A stretch of DNA of 64,000 nt, from contig NZ_CP097127.1 in the NCBI RefSeq assembly GCF_023330665.1, positions 930,001 through 994,000 on the forward strand, in the 5' to 3' direction. Numbering within the stretch: position 1 is the stretch's first letter; each line of letters begins with the position of its first letter. Positions 19,240 to 27,448 of the stretch are shown here, piece after piece. The notes beneath the pieces were generated by a model. The model was not told the origin of the DNA. It ran no database searches and was given only the letters and a program-made list of their open reading frames with translations. Both the position numbers and the translations under genes were made by a program. Source of the DNA: Conexibacter sp. S30A1. GTDB taxonomy: Bacteria > Actinomycetota > Thermoleophilia > Solirubrobacterales > Solirubrobacteraceae.

Positions 19240-20591
19240 CAGACCTCCTCCAGTGTCGTCGTACGAACCCCGGGCGCGGCGAAGGCCACGCTGCCGGCGG
19301 CCACCGTCAGCTCCACGACGCCAGCCAGCCTGCGGCCGTGAAAACAGCAGTTCTCGGAGCGGCTGCGGTAACCCCTCTCCCCCACACGCCAGTCACGCGC
19401 AAGGTCAACCAGCACGACGTTCGCCTGTTCGCCTACAGCCACCCGTGGCAGGTTCAGGCCGTACAGTGACCCACCCGCGGTCAGCCGCTCGATCAGCACG
19501 GGCAGCGTCAGCAGCCCCGGCCTGACAAGCTCGGTGTAGAGCGCGGCAAACGCTGTCTCCAGTCCGGTGGTCCCCATCGGCGCCTGCTCGAAGGGCATCT
19601 CCTTCTCGTGGTGCGCGTGGGGCGCATGGTCTGTGGCGATGCACTCGATCACGCCGCTGCGCAGGGCGTCGATCAACGCCTTGCGGTCAGCCTCGCTGCG
19701 CAGCGGCGGGTTCATCTTGAAGTTCGCATCCAGGCCCAGCAGCTCCTCGTCGGTCAGCGTGAGATGGTGGGGTGTCACCTCACCACTGACCCGTGCTCCG
19801 GCGCTGCGCCAGAAGGAGAGCGCCTGCACCGACGCCGCGGCGCTGAGATGCTGGAAGTGCACGCGCGCATCCTCGTATCTGGCGATCGCCGCGTCCCGAT
19901 CGATCATCGTCGACTCACTGATCGACGGGATGCCGGCCACACCCAGCCTGGCCGAGACCGCACCCTCGTGCATCACCCCGTCGGCTGAGAGCGACGGGTC
20001 CTCCTCGTGCAGCGCAACCACGCCGCCGGCCAGCCGCTGATACTGGAGCGCCTTGCGCAGCATCCCGGCGCCCACGACCGGCCGGCCGTCGTCGGTGAAG
20101 CCAAGCGCACCGGCGTCGCGCAGCGCCGCCATCTCGGTGAGCTCCTCGCCCCGGAGCCCAACCGTGATCGCCGCCAGAAAGCCGGTCGGCACCGACGCCT
20201 GCTGGCGTGCGCGGGCGCGCAGGGCCTCGAGCACACTCACCTGGTCCACGGTCGGCACGGTGTTGGGCATCGCGATCAGCTGACAGAAGCCGCCGGCCGC
20301 AGCCGCGTCGGTCCCCGTCGCGATCGTCTCCTTGTACTCCTGTCCGGGTGTGCGCAGGTGCACGTGCGGGTCGGAGAAGGCCGGGAACAGGTGCTTGCCG
20401 GCCGCCTCGATCACGGCCGCCCCGCTGGGCGGCCGTGTCGCCCCGGGCGCTCCCAACTCGGCGATCAGACCGCCGCGGATCAGCACGTCAAGGGGCGCGT
20501 CGAGCCCGCAGCGCGGATCGAGCACGTGGGCCTGCCTGATCAGGATCTCAGCCGGCATGGCACTTCTTGAAAGCAGCGGCTCGGTGGCCAT
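19239..20591 (-). CDS. pyrC: Dihydroorotase, class I
   Basis: Third step of pyrimidine synthesis. Metal ligands are seen in FSDPHVHLRTPG, HFQHLSA, GEVTPHHL and ATDHAPH. The ATG at 20591 (450 aa) is preferred because it lies 2 nt after the pyrB stop; an ATG 11 codons later is also possible. The enzyme acts on carbamoyl aspartate made by the adjacent pyrB product, and class I dihydroorotases often complex with PyrB. Confidence 0.96.
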   Translation of the reverse strand: MATEPLLSRSAMPAEILIRQAHVLDPRCGLDAPLDVLIRGGLIAELGAPGATRPPSGAAVIEAAGKHLFPAFSDPHVHLRTPGQEYKETIATGTDAAAAGGFCQLIAMPNTVPTVDQVSVLEALRARARQQASVPTGFLAAITVGLRGEELTEMAALRDAGALGFTDDGRPVVGAGMLRKALQYQRLAGGVVALHEEDPSLSADGVMHEGAVSARLGVAGIPSISESTMIDRDAAIARYEDARVHFQHLSAAASVQALSFWRSAGARVSGEVTPHHLTLTDEELLGLDANFKMNPPLRSEADRKALIDALRSGVIECIATDHAPHAHHEKEMPFEQAPMGTTGLETAFAALYTELVRPGLLTLPVLIERLTAGGSLYGLNLPRVAVGEQANVVLVDLARDWRVGERGYRSRSENCCFHGRRLAGVVELTVAAGSVAFAAPGVRTTTLEEV

Positions 20592-20593
20592 GC

Positions 20594-21514
20594 TCACGCC
20601 ACCGCCTGTAGCGCGGGCGCGCCGACGAGCAGCTCGTAGAGCACCGCCATGCGCACCGCCACACCCGACTTCACCTGCTCGCCGATCAGCGACGCAGCGC
20701 AGTCGATCGCCGCCCCGCTGCACTCGACACCGCGATTGACGGGCCCGGGGTGCATCAGCAGCTGGCCCTCGCGCAGACGTTCAAGGTTGATCTGGTAGCG
20801 CTGGGCGTACTCGCGCAGACTCGGCACGTAGGCCTCGCGCATCCGCTCGTGCTGCATCCGCAGGACGTAGACCACGTCAGCCTCGCCGAGGCGATCGAGC
20901 GTCGTGCGCTGCGCGCAGCCGAGCGCCTCGATCTGGCGTGGAATCAGGGTCGGTGGCCCGCAGACGGTGACGCTGGCGCCCATCCTCCGAAACGCCAGGA
21001 TGTTTGACCTCGCCACGCGCGAATGCAGCACATCGCCGACGATCCAGATCTCGAGCCCGTCCAGCGAGCCAAGCCTCTGTCTCAGCGTGAAAACGTCAAG
21101 CAGCGCCTGCGTGGGGTGCTCGTGCTTACCGTCACCGGCGTTGATCACACAGGCGTCGGTCCAGCCGGCGACCTGCTGAGCGGCGCCCGCGAACGGCGCG
21201 CGGATCACGATCGCCGCGGGGTCATACGCGCTCAGGGTCTGCACCGTGTCCTTGAGCGACTCGCCCTTCTCGACGCTTGAGCCGACGCTGCGGACGCTCA
21301 CCACATCGGCGCTCAGCCGTTTGGCCGCGAGCTCAAACGACGAGCTGGTCCGGGTCGAGGCCTCGTAGAACAGGTTCACAACCGTGCGGCCCTTGAGCGC
21401 CGGCACCTTCTTGATCTCGCGGCCTGCCACCTCCGCAAACGACCGCGCCCGGTCGAGCACACGCTCGATGCCGGCTCGGTCGAGGTCTTCGATCGACAGC
21501 AGGTGACCCGTCAT
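20594..21514 (-). CDS. pyrB: Aspartate carbamoyltransferase catalytic chain
   Basis: 306-aa enzyme condensing carbamoyl phosphate and aspartate. The carbamoyl-phosphate loop STRTS (residues 53-57), the 80s loop with SSVEKGESLKDT, the HPTQALLD motif and the HPGPVNRGVE end are all present. No regulatory chain (pyrI) is found here. The start overlaps pyrR by 4 nt. Confidence 0.98.
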   Translation of the reverse strand: MTGHLLSIEDLDRAGIERVLDRARSFAEVAGREIKKVPALKGRTVVNLFYEASTRTSSSFELAAKRLSADVVSVRSVGSSVEKGESLKDTVQTLSAYDPAAIVIRAPFAGAAQQVAGWTDACVINAGDGKHEHPTQALLDVFTLRQRLGSLDGLEIWIVGDVLHSRVARSNILAFRRMGASVTVCGPPTLIPRQIEALGCAQRTTLDRLGEADVVYVLRMQHERMREAYVPSLREYAQRYQINLERLREGQLLMHPGPVNRGVECSGAAIDCAASLIGEQVKSGVAVRMAVLYELLVGAPALQAVA

Positions 21515-22077
21515 GCTCTGCCTCCTTCGGTGATCGTCACCGAGTCCTCGCCGTCGATCTCGACGACGTGTACGTTCACGCGCTGCCCGCGCGAGGTCGG
21601 CAGGTTCTTGCCGACGTAGTCGGGCCTGATCGGCAGCTCCCGGTGGCCGCGGTCGGCCAGCACAGCCAGCTGCACCCGGGCCGGACGCCCGTAGTCAAAC
21701 ACCGCCTCGATCGCGGCGCGCACGGTGCGTCCCGTGTACAGCACATCGTCCACGATCACGATCGCGCGTCCATCGACTGGGAAGTCAAGCGCGGTCGCGT
21801 GCACCACCGGGGCCGCCGGCGCCTCGGGTTCGCGACGACCGAGGTCGTCCCGGTAGAAGCTGATGTCAACGCTGCCCAGCGGCACCTGCACTCCGGCCAG
21901 CTCGGAGACGATCGGGGCCAGCCGCGCGCCGAGCACCGCTCCGCGGCGATGTACACCGACAATGGCGAGCGGCGCCTCCGCGCCGACCGAGGCGTTCTTC
22001 TCGACGATCTCGTGCGCGATGCGCACCAGCGTGCGGCGCATGTCGTCACGGTCAAGCACGACCGTCTGATGGTCCAT
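21511..22077 (-). CDS. pyrR: PyrR bifunctional regulator / uracil phosphoribosyltransferase
   Basis: 188-aa RNA-binding regulator of pyr genes with a PRTase fold; the PRPP loop is in IVDDVLYTGRTVRAAIE, and the GVHRRGAVLGARLA segment is also typical. UMP-bound PyrR binds a conserved RNA hairpin to shut off the operon. A near-perfect copy of that hairpin lies directly before the pyrR Shine-Dalgarno, so PyrR probably represses its own translation and that of the coupled pyrB. First gene of the pyrR-pyrB-pyrC-carA-carB run. Confidence 0.96.
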   Translation of the reverse strand: MDHQTVVLDRDDMRRTLVRIAHEIVEKNASVGAEAPLAIVGVHRRGAVLGARLAPIVSELAGVQVPLGSVDISFYRDDLGRREPEAPAAPVVHATALDFPVDGRAIVIVDDVLYTGRTVRAAIEAVFDYGRPARVQLAVLADRGHRELPIRPDYVGKNLPTSRGQRVNVHVVEIDGEDSVTITEGGRA

Positions 22078-22084
22078 CGATACG

Positions 22085-22106
22085 TCCTTCCTGGCCTCGC
22101 GGGACC
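22085..22106 (-). promoter_or_regulatory. PyrR-binding RNA hairpin abutting the pyrR Shine-Dalgarno
   Basis: The transcript reads GGUCCCGCGAGGCC at 22106-22093, matching the PyrR consensus ARUCCNGNGAGGYU at 12 of 14 positions. The two exceptions (first and last base) change together from A-U to G-C, keeping the pair. The U bulge and the NGNGA loop are kept. The next eight bases, AGGAAGGA (22092-22085), are the Shine-Dalgarno of pyrR, so bound PyrR would block ribosome entry. A wider TGGCCU/AGGCCA stem can also form around it. Confidence 0.75.
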
Positions 22107-22121
22107 GGGTTAAAGGGACAG

Positions 22122-23141
22122 TCAGGCCACAGTATCAGGCGCGTCGGCGGGCGGGACGGCGGCCGCTGCCGCTCGGTCGCTGCCGCCGGCCAGCGGGCCG
22201 GCGGCAGCACTGTCACGCTCTGACCAGCGCAGCAGACGCGGCGCGCCACGCTCCGGGAAGGGAATCTCAATCGTGTCGAAGTCGCGTGGAACCACCGTGT
22301 TGGCGAAGATCTCGCGCGCCTGATCGCGGATCAGCGAGGCGGGATAGCGGATCGAGATGTGGTTGAGCGCGAGCATCCGGACCTCCGCGTCACGGGCCAC
22401 GCCGGCCGCCTGTGTGGCTGTCGAATGGCCGGTCTGGTGGGCGCGCTCGGCATCCTCGATCGCAAATGTCGCCTCGTGGATCAGCAGATCGCTTCCGTGC
22501 GCAGCCTCCGCCAGCGCCGGGCACGGTCGCGTGTCCCCGGAGATCGCCAACTTGCGGCCCAGTCGCGGCGGCCCCATCACCATCTCCGGCGTGACGCCCG
22601 CAACGACCTCGCCGCGCTGGACGCGGCCAAAGTCCGGCCCCTCCTGCAGACCAGCCTGACGCGCCCTCTCCGGGTCGAAGACGCCGGGACGGTCGTGTTC
22701 ATGCAGCACATACCCGAGCGCGGGGCCGCGGTGGGAAACCGCCACCGCCTCGATCTCATATCCGTCACGCTCGAGGATCTCACCGTCAGTGAGCTCGATC
22801 ACGTGCAGCTCATAGGTGGTCGCGCCGGCGTAGCGCATCAGGTTCGCCACCAGGTCGCGCAGGCCACGCGGACCGTGAATGGCCAGCGGCCGCGAGCGGT
22901 CGCGCATGTCGAAGGTCTTCAACAGGCCCGGCAGGCCCAGCCAGTGGTCGGCGTGCAGGTGCGTGATCAGCACCTCGTCGACGTCGGTCAGCCCGATCGA
23001 GCGCAGGAGCTGGCGCTGGGTGCCTTCACCGCAATCGACCAGCAGGGTCTGGCCGCCGCGGCGGACCAGCAGGCTCGGTAGGCCGCGTCGCTGGGTCGGC
23101 AGCGAGCCGCCCGTGCCGGCGAAGAAGACCGAGAGCTCCAT
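22122..23141 (-). CDS. rnz: Ribonuclease Z
   Basis: 339-aa beta-lactamase-fold endonuclease that matures tRNA 3' ends. Zinc ligands are seen in THLHADHWLGLPG, ISGDTRPC and LLIHEATF, with the later TGHSTA and LNHISIRY. The N-terminus MELSVFFAGTGGSLPTQ is complete. The last about 30 residues are Ala/Gly-rich and unlikely to be catalytic. Divergent from the gene at 23179, with 37 bp between them; pyrR follows 44 nt downstream. Confidence 0.96.
   Translation of the reverse strand: MELSVFFAGTGGSLPTQRRGLPSLLVRRGGQTLLVDCGEGTQRQLLRSIGLTDVDEVLITHLHADHWLGLPGLLKTFDMRDRSRPLAIHGPRGLRDLVANLMRYAGATTYELHVIELTDGEILERDGYEIEAVAVSHRGPALGYVLHEHDRPGVFDPERARQAGLQEGPDFGRVQRGEVVAGVTPEMVMGPPRLGRKLAISGDTRPCPALAEAAHGSDLLIHEATFAIEDAERAHQTGHSTATQAAGVARDAEVRMLALNHISIRYPASLIRDQAREIFANTVVPRDFDTIEIPFPERGAPRLLRWSERDSAAAGPLAGGSDRAAAAAVPPADAPDTVA
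22129..22134 (-). promoter_or_regulatory. Possible -10 box for pyrR inside the rnz 3' end
   Basis: TACTGT on the minus strand would start transcription near 22122, giving a leader of about 45 nt that contains the PyrR hairpin. Co-transcription with rnz is equally possible. Confidence 0.25.
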
Positions 23142-23166
23142 CGGCGTGAGTCTGCCAGGACCGCGG

Positions 23167-23172
23167 TAGCCT
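23167..23172 (+). promoter_or_regulatory. -10 box of the 23179 gene, leaderless arrangement
   Basis: TAGCCT ends 6 nt before the GTG start; no Shine-Dalgarno. Confidence 0.5.
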
Positions 23173-23178
23173 GGGTGT

Positions 23179-23727
23179 GTGCAAGTTGTGAACCCGCCAG
23201 ACGCCGGGCGGCCGCGGCGCCGCAGCCCCTACCGCTCGCTGCCGCCGTGGCTGCAGTGGGCGCTGCCGTTCGCGGTGGCGGGCGTCCTGGTTGGCGGCCT
23301 CGTCTGGTACGTCAACCACCAGACCTACGACGTGCCGCAGATCGCCAACGTGACCAAGCCCAGCGCGATCGCCGCCCAGAACCAGCAGGGGACGGTGATC
23401 GTCAAACAGCAGCAGGCCCCGCACGAGAGCAGGATCACGGCCGGCCAAACACCGATCGCCGGCGTGCACGCGGCGGTGCTGCACTACATGCACCATGAGA
23501 TCGCACTCGGGGTCTTCGACGGGCCGGTCACCCGCTCCGCCTGCACGCAGACCGGTGGCTCGGGCAGCAGGCTGGTGTTCCACTGCACGGTGACCGCCAC
23601 CTCGCAGGTGGTCACCTACCCGTTTGACGCGGTCGCCGACCCGGCGAGCGGCGTGGTCACCTACTGCCAGCGCGTCGAGCCGCCGATCCCGAGCATGAAC
23701 ATCCCGGTCAGCAAACGCTGCACCTGA
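23179..23727 (+). CDS. Single-pass membrane protein of unknown function
   Basis: 182 aa: a short Pro/Arg-rich cytoplasmic start, one transmembrane helix (about 28-48, WALPFAVAGVLVGGLVWYV), then an extracytoplasmic domain of about 130 residues with cysteines near 123, 137, 163 and 181 that could form disulfides. The outer part (RLVFHCTVTATSQVVTYPFDAVADP) resembles small actinobacterial secreted beta domains of the DUF4333 kind, but I cannot assign a family. The GTG at 23179 is 6 nt from a TAGCCT box. Divergent from rnz. Confidence 0.75.
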   Translation: MQVVNPPDAGRPRRRSPYRSLPPWLQWALPFAVAGVLVGGLVWYVNHQTYDVPQIANVTKPSAIAAQNQQGTVIVKQQQAPHESRITAGQTPIAGVHAAVLHYMHHEIALGVFDGPVTRSACTQTGGSGSRLVFHCTVTATSQVVTYPFDAVADPASGVVTYCQRVEPPIPSMNIPVSKRCT

Positions 23728-23775
23728 AGCGGCCGTCCGCCCGGCCAGCCGCCACCCGACCGCGTCAGCCGCCGC

Positions 23776-24621
23776 TCAGGCGCCCGGCACGAGCAGCTCT
23801 GCAGCCAGCGCGCGCCACGCCAGCTCGGGCACTCCCGCGGCCCCGACCACCTGCACGCAGACGTGGTCAGCGCCTGAGTCCAGGTGCGCCGTGGCGGCTG
23901 CCGCCAGCACCGTTGGCGGCCCTTGCGGGACGAGCTCCCCGACCAGCCTCGGGCTGCCCCCGTCTGCCAGATCCTGATCGGTGTAGCCCAGGCGTCTGAG
24001 GTTGTTGGCGTAGTTGCTCAGCCGCAGGTAGAAGGCGGCGTACTCCCGCGCGCTGGCAAGCGCCGCCTGATGGTCGCCGTCGTCGAGCACCACCGCCTGC
24101 TCGGGGGCGATGAGCGCCTGGTGCCCGAGAAGCTCGCGCGCCATCCGCGTGTGCGCAGGCGGTGTGAAGTAGGGGTGGGTGCCGAGCGTGCGCTGCGCGC
24201 TCAGCTCGAGCATCCGCGGCCCCAACGCAGCCAGCACCATGCGCTCGGGTGGAATCGGCGTCGACGCGGAGGCGATCCCGTCCAGAAACGCGCGCATCTT
24301 CGCCAGTGGCTGCTGGTACTCCTGCGTTGCCTCCCGGTGACCGATTCCGATGCCAACCAGCAGGCGACCCGGGTGAGCTTCCTCCAGCTCGGCGAACTCA
24401 CGGGCGAGCACGTCGGGCTCGTACTGCCAGACGTTCACGATCCCGGTGGCGATCACGATCGCTCGGCTCGCCTCGAGCATCGGCCGCAGCGACTCCAGGC
24501 GCGGCGAGCTGCCGAGCCACAGCGTCCCGAAGCCGAGCTCCTCTGCCAGCGCCGCGGCCTGACCGTAGTCGCGCGGTTCAAGCGCGCGCCCCACCCAGAG
24601 ACCATAACGGCCAAGTTCCAT
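23776..24621 (-). CDS. LLM-class (F420-type) oxidoreductase
   Basis: 281-aa TIM-barrel protein of the bacterial luciferase-like superfamily. It starts MELGRYGLWVGRALEP and contains LAEELGFGTLWLGSSP, IATGIVNVW and GRLLVGIGIGHRE, matching the short actinobacterial group usually annotated as F420-dependent. The ATG at 24621 is chosen because an upstream extension would run over the tRNA-Arg gene. Cofactor (F420 or FMN) and substrate cannot be read from the sequence. Confidence 0.85.
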   Translation of the reverse strand: MELGRYGLWVGRALEPRDYGQAAALAEELGFGTLWLGSSPRLESLRPMLEASRAIVIATGIVNVWQYEPDVLAREFAELEEAHPGRLLVGIGIGHREATQEYQQPLAKMRAFLDGIASASTPIPPERMVLAALGPRMLELSAQRTLGTHPYFTPPAHTRMARELLGHQALIAPEQAVVLDDGDHQAALASAREYAAFYLRLSNYANNLRRLGYTDQDLADGGSPRLVGELVPQGPPTVLAAAATAHLDSGADHVCVQVVGAAGVPELAWRALAAELLVPGA

Positions 24622-24713
24622 GGTGGAAGCGTTGCACAGTCGCTGCAGCGAGCGTGCAGATGGCGGCCGACATCCGCCGGCGCTAAGCTCGCCACTGGCA
24701 ACCCCGCCAACGA

Positions 24714-24786
24714 GCGCCCGTAGCTCAGGGGATAGAGCGTTCGCCTCCGGAGCGAAAGGCCGCAGGTTCAAATCCTGCCGGGCGCG
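24714..24786 (+). tRNA. tRNA-Arg(CCG)
   Basis: Complete cloverleaf: acceptor GCGCCCG/CGGGCGC, D-arm GCTC/GAGC, anticodon stem TTCGC/GCGAA with loop CTCCGGA (anticodon CCG), T-arm GCAGG TTCAAAT CCTGC, discriminator G, no encoded CCA. Its 3' half is the attachment site of the element that follows, and the integrated copy of the 3' half keeps the gene whole. Confidence 0.97.
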
Positions 24787-24787
24787 T
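24744..24787 (+). repeat. attL: 44-bp tRNA-Arg 3' half, identical to attR
   Basis: Covers the anticodon loop to one base past the tRNA end. The identical 44 bp recurs at 39988-40031; sequences diverge on both sides. Confidence 0.95.
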
Positions 24788-24791
24788 CACA

Positions 24792-24817
24792 AAAGCCCTC
24801 CAAATGGAGGGTTTTTT
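24792..24817 (+). terminator. Bidirectional terminator between tRNA-Arg and the integrase
   Basis: CCCTCC/GGAGGG stem with AAAT loop and six T after it on the plus strand; AAAAG on the other side gives some U after it on the minus strand too. It ends the tRNA transcript and probably the integrase transcript. It lies inside the element, 4 nt past attL. Confidence 0.85.
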
Positions 24818-24822
24818 CATGC

Positions 24823-26184
24823 TCAGACCGCGCCGCTATCACCGCGTAGAGCCGTCTGAGCGCCGCTGGTGCCCAATGGTGCCCAATCAACGGGCGCCGG
24901 CACGGCACCGACGAGCGCCCGCAGACGCTCCCGCTCGCCTTCGTCGGCGCTCATCACGTGCGCGTAAATCCGCAACGTGACCGCCGAATCGGCGTGCCCA
25001 AGCGTCCGCATCACACGCGGCAGCTCATACCCACAGACAAACAGCAGCGAGCAGCACGTATGCCGCAGCTTGTGCGGGCTCAAGCCTTCGGGCAGCGGTG
25101 GCAGCCCCGCCGCCTCGCGGCGCTCGTTGGCGACCTCGACGGCGCGGGCGAACACACGTTGCCGGAATCCGTCGCGGCTGAACTTGCGCCGGTTGGTGGT
25201 CGCAAAGACAAGATCATCCGGCCCGGTGTTCATGCACCCCGCCTTGTAGGTCGTCAGCGCCTCTCTGAGCGCCGGCAGTAGCTCCACGTGCCGGACGCCC
25301 GCGTCTGTCTTTGCCTCGCCCACGTAGAGCCTGCCTGCCGCAAGGTCGATATCGCGCCAGCGCAGCGCGAGCAGCTCGCCCATGCGCAGACCACCGAACA
25401 CGAGCACCGAGAGCATCGCCCGACGCGGCACGTGGCGCCGGTCGGGGCGCGCCGCGAGGTCAAGCTCGCCCGCGGCGTCGAGCAGGGACTCGATCTGCTC
25501 CGCCCGGTCAAGCCAGACCGCGGGCGGCTTCGGCGCTCTGAGCTTGCGGTTGCGAGGATTCACGCGCAGCGGGTTGCGCTGGATCATCCCGTATTCGTCG
25601 GCCTGGTCGAGGATCTGCCCGAGCCTGGTGAGCGTCTTGTTGATCGAGGCGGCTGAGAGCGGCTTAGGTGGCCTCTGGCGGCGTAGCTCGCGCAGCTTCG
25701 CGCGGTCGGTCTCGACGTCGAGGCGTGCTCGCCACTGTCTCAGCGCTTCGGCCCGCGCTTCGGACTCGCGCACCTTCGCCGCCCGGTAGCGGTCAACCTC
25801 GGCCACCGTGATCTCTGAGAGCCGATGCTCGGCGAAGAACGGCAGCAGGTGGCTTGAGAGCTGCCAGCCGTAGTCTGTCTGCGTGCTCTCGTCAAGCTCG
25901 CGGCGCTTGGCCTCGAACCACTGCGACGCGAACACGTGAAAGGTCGGATCGGGCGCCTGCGCCTCGACGTGCTCGGGCTCGGCGCGCACTGGCCGCCACA
26001 CGCCGGCCCGCACCTTCGCCAGCTCGTCGGCGAGCGCCTCGGCGGCGCGGAGGTCGTTCCAGCCCTCGGCGTCGGTCCCTAGCGTCAGATATTGGCGCTC
26101 GCCGTTGGCGCGGAACCGGAGCGCGTACACCTTGCCACCTTTGCGGTCCTTGACAACCACCTGGCCCGTCGCCTCGCGCGGCAT
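24823..26184 (-). CDS. int: Tyrosine site-specific recombinase (integrase)
   Basis: 453 aa. N-terminal arm-binding region with a KVYALRFRANGERQYLTLG strand, a SAM-like core-binding domain (about 85-215) with a charged insertion, and a catalytic domain with Arg in GGLRMGELLALRW, His-Lys-Leu-Arg at 371-374, His397 in TLGHADS and the nucleophile Tyr407 in TLRIYAHV. It faces attL and should cut within the tRNA-Arg 3' half. The gene's 3' end contains two tandem TGGTGCCCAA repeats that look like its own arm sites. The start overlaps the upstream HTH gene stop by 1 nt. Confidence 0.95.
   Translation of the reverse strand: MPREATGQVVVKDRKGGKVYALRFRANGERQYLTLGTDAEGWNDLRAAEALADELAKVRAGVWRPVRAEPEHVEAQAPDPTFHVFASQWFEAKRRELDESTQTDYGWQLSSHLLPFFAEHRLSEITVAEVDRYRAAKVRESEARAEALRQWRARLDVETDRAKLRELRRQRPPKPLSAASINKTLTRLGQILDQADEYGMIQRNPLRVNPRNRKLRAPKPPAVWLDRAEQIESLLDAAGELDLAARPDRRHVPRRAMLSVLVFGGLRMGELLALRWRDIDLAAGRLYVGEAKTDAGVRHVELLPALREALTTYKAGCMNTGPDDLVFATTNRRKFSRDGFRQRVFARAVEVANERREAAGLPPLPEGLSPHKLRHTCCSLLFVCGYELPRVMRTLGHADSAVTLRIYAHVMSADEGERERLRALVGAVPAPVDWAPLGTSGAQTALRGDSGAV
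24867..24886. repeat. Tandem 10-bp arm-type repeats, left end
   Basis: Two perfect adjacent copies of TGGTGCCCAA inside the 3' end of int. The same decamer occurs at the other end of the element (39871-39880), with an inverted 9/10 copy at 39852-39861. Confidence 0.7.
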
Positions 26185-26408
26185 CAGTTACCCCCCTCTG
26201 GTGAGCCGTTGTCTGCCGCCTGCTCACGCTTGCCGAACCGCTCCCACGCCGACTGGCGCGTGATCCCGAGCGCGTCGCCTATCCCCTGCCAGGATGCGCC
26301 CTGCGCGCGAGCCTCGGCGACTAGTGCGCTGATCGCGGTCTGCGTGTTGTCGAGCTGCTCGCGGGCTCTGCGAAGCGCGGCGAGCGTGTCTGATTCGGTA
26401 GCGGTCAT
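26184..26408 (-). CDS. Small helix-turn-helix protein upstream of int
   Basis: 74 aa with a C-terminal HTH (AEARAQGASWQGIGDALGITRQSAWERFGKR) preceded by a helix of the kind in many small actinobacterial DNA-binding proteins. The ATG at 26408 lies 6 nt after a TATCCT box, so translation is probably leaderless; a TTG seven codons upstream lies before that box. Its stop overlaps the int start, so the two are co-expressed. It may control int or act as a directionality factor; this is inferred from position only. Confidence 0.75.
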   Translation of the reverse strand: MTATESDTLAALRRAREQLDNTQTAISALVAEARAQGASWQGIGDALGITRQSAWERFGKREQAADNGSPEGGN

Positions 26409-26414
26409 GCTGTG

Positions 26415-26420
26415 AGGATA
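26415..26420 (-). promoter_or_regulatory. -10 box of the HTH-int operon, leaderless arrangement
   Basis: TATCCT ends 6 nt before the ATG; TGTGAT occurs about 17 nt further upstream, as at mihF. Confidence 0.5.
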
Positions 26421-26579
26421 CCCTGACAAGCGGCGGAATCACAGCGACCCACCGCGAGCCCGTCGAGAACGCGCTGCGAGCAGCCCCGAGCACGTCACCC
26501 GAGGCCGTCGAGACCATCCTGCGCCAGCTCGAAGGCCTCGGCCTTGACACGGCCCAGCGCCGTCGAGAGGATCGCCACC

Positions 26580-26840
26580 ATGACCACGGCCATCAGCACC
26601 GCCAACGCCCACGACGACGGCTACGACCTCGTGCGCGGCACCGACATCACCGGCCCGCGCATCGGCAAGATCTACATGAGCGAAGGCGAGCCTTACCTCG
26701 TCCTCGACGAAGGCGACGAGTACGCGCCCGACACGCTCGCAGACGCCTCGGCGTGGCTGGCAGAGCACGGCTACGTGATCGGCGACGATCCCGACTTCGC
26801 GGCGATGTTCACCACCCCGAGCGCGTCGAGCGTCGCCTGA
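26580..26840 (+). CDS. Small acidic protein of unknown function
   Basis: 86 aa, divergent from int/HTH. Contains GYDLVRGTDITGPRIGKIYMSEGEPYLVLDEGDEY and a helical segment TLADASAWLAEHGYVIGDDPDF. ATG at 26580 chosen over a TTG 12 codons upstream; GAGAGG lies ahead of it. No family recognised. Acidic small proteins in such elements often act as regulators or anti-defence factors, but nothing here shows that. Confidence 0.55.
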   Translation: MTTAISTANAHDDGYDLVRGTDITGPRIGKIYMSEGEPYLVLDEGDEYAPDTLADASAWLAEHGYVIGDDPDFAAMFTTPSASSVA

Positions 26841-26928
26841 CCGAGCGCACCTGCGCCTACCGCACGCCCCAGCAGGCGCAGAGAGCGGCTGAGAGCGTCG
26901 CGCGGCTGGCGCTGAGACCTTCGCGCGT

Positions 26929-27366
26929 CTAACTAAGCGGCGGCTCGGTCGGCTTCGGCTGCCGTGGCGACGTGCTGTGATACACCGACCAGCCCGTGCC
27001 GTTGCACTGGTGGCACGGGAACCAATCCGACGCCTGACGTGGTGCCGTTAGAGCTGGCGGCCGCCAAACCCAGCCACGGCCCGCGCAGTACCGGCAACCC
27101 TCAGCGGGCATATGCACGAGCCACTCGGCACCCTCGGGCACGTCCGCTATGCGCGCGTCATTCGGCGCCAGCTCCACCGGATCACGGCCCTCGAGGCTGA
27201 GACGCTTGTAGCGCGGCGCGAGCCACGCCCGCTCGCCCACCGCCTCAAGCGACATCGCCGCAAGTACGCGCTGGCGCGCCTGCTCGAGCGCGTCGGCCTT
27301 GACGATCACGTAGGAGTCCTGCCGGCGCGTCTGGCCGTCCCACTCGTAGGCGATCCACCAAGACAC
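26929..27366 (-). CDS. Small zinc-finger-like protein with DnaJ-type CxxCxGxG repeats
   Basis: 145 aa. The first half is a compact alpha/beta part (MSWWIAYEWDGQTRRQDSYVIVK). The second half carries CRYCAGRGW and CHQCNGTGW, two halves of a DnaJ-type zinc site. The GTG start is 6 nt after a TAGGCT box. Function unknown; a second element gene (28629-28913) has the same type of motif. Confidence 0.65.
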   Translation of the reverse strand: MSWWIAYEWDGQTRRQDSYVIVKADALEQARQRVLAAMSLEAVGERAWLAPRYKRLSLEGRDPVELAPNDARIADVPEGAEWLVHMPAEGCRYCAGRGWVWRPPALTAPRQASDWFPCHQCNGTGWSVYHSTSPRQPKPTEPPLS

Positions 27367-27372
27367 GGGCGC

Positions 27373-27378
27373 AGCCTA
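27373..27378 (-). promoter_or_regulatory. -10 box of the 27366 gene, leaderless arrangement
   Basis: TAGGCT ends 6 nt before the GTG start. Confidence 0.4.
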
Positions 27379-27448
27379 CGCGCTCCGAGCGCTCGCGTGG
27401 GATCTTCTAGCCGAAGCGCCCCGACCGCGCTCGCCGGCCAGGGCGCTC

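Noticed and set aside
23776-24771. Longer F420-type oxidoreductase starting at 24771
   Set aside because: The extra 50 codons run through the tRNA-Arg gene and give no family-like sequence; the ATG at 24621 begins the domain.
26423-26932. Plus-strand frame overlapping the 86-aa gene, with plausible-looking ends
   Set aside because: It has no ATG, GTG or TTG, and its middle is Arg/His-rich as in an off-frame reading. The ends may be coincidence or gene remnants.
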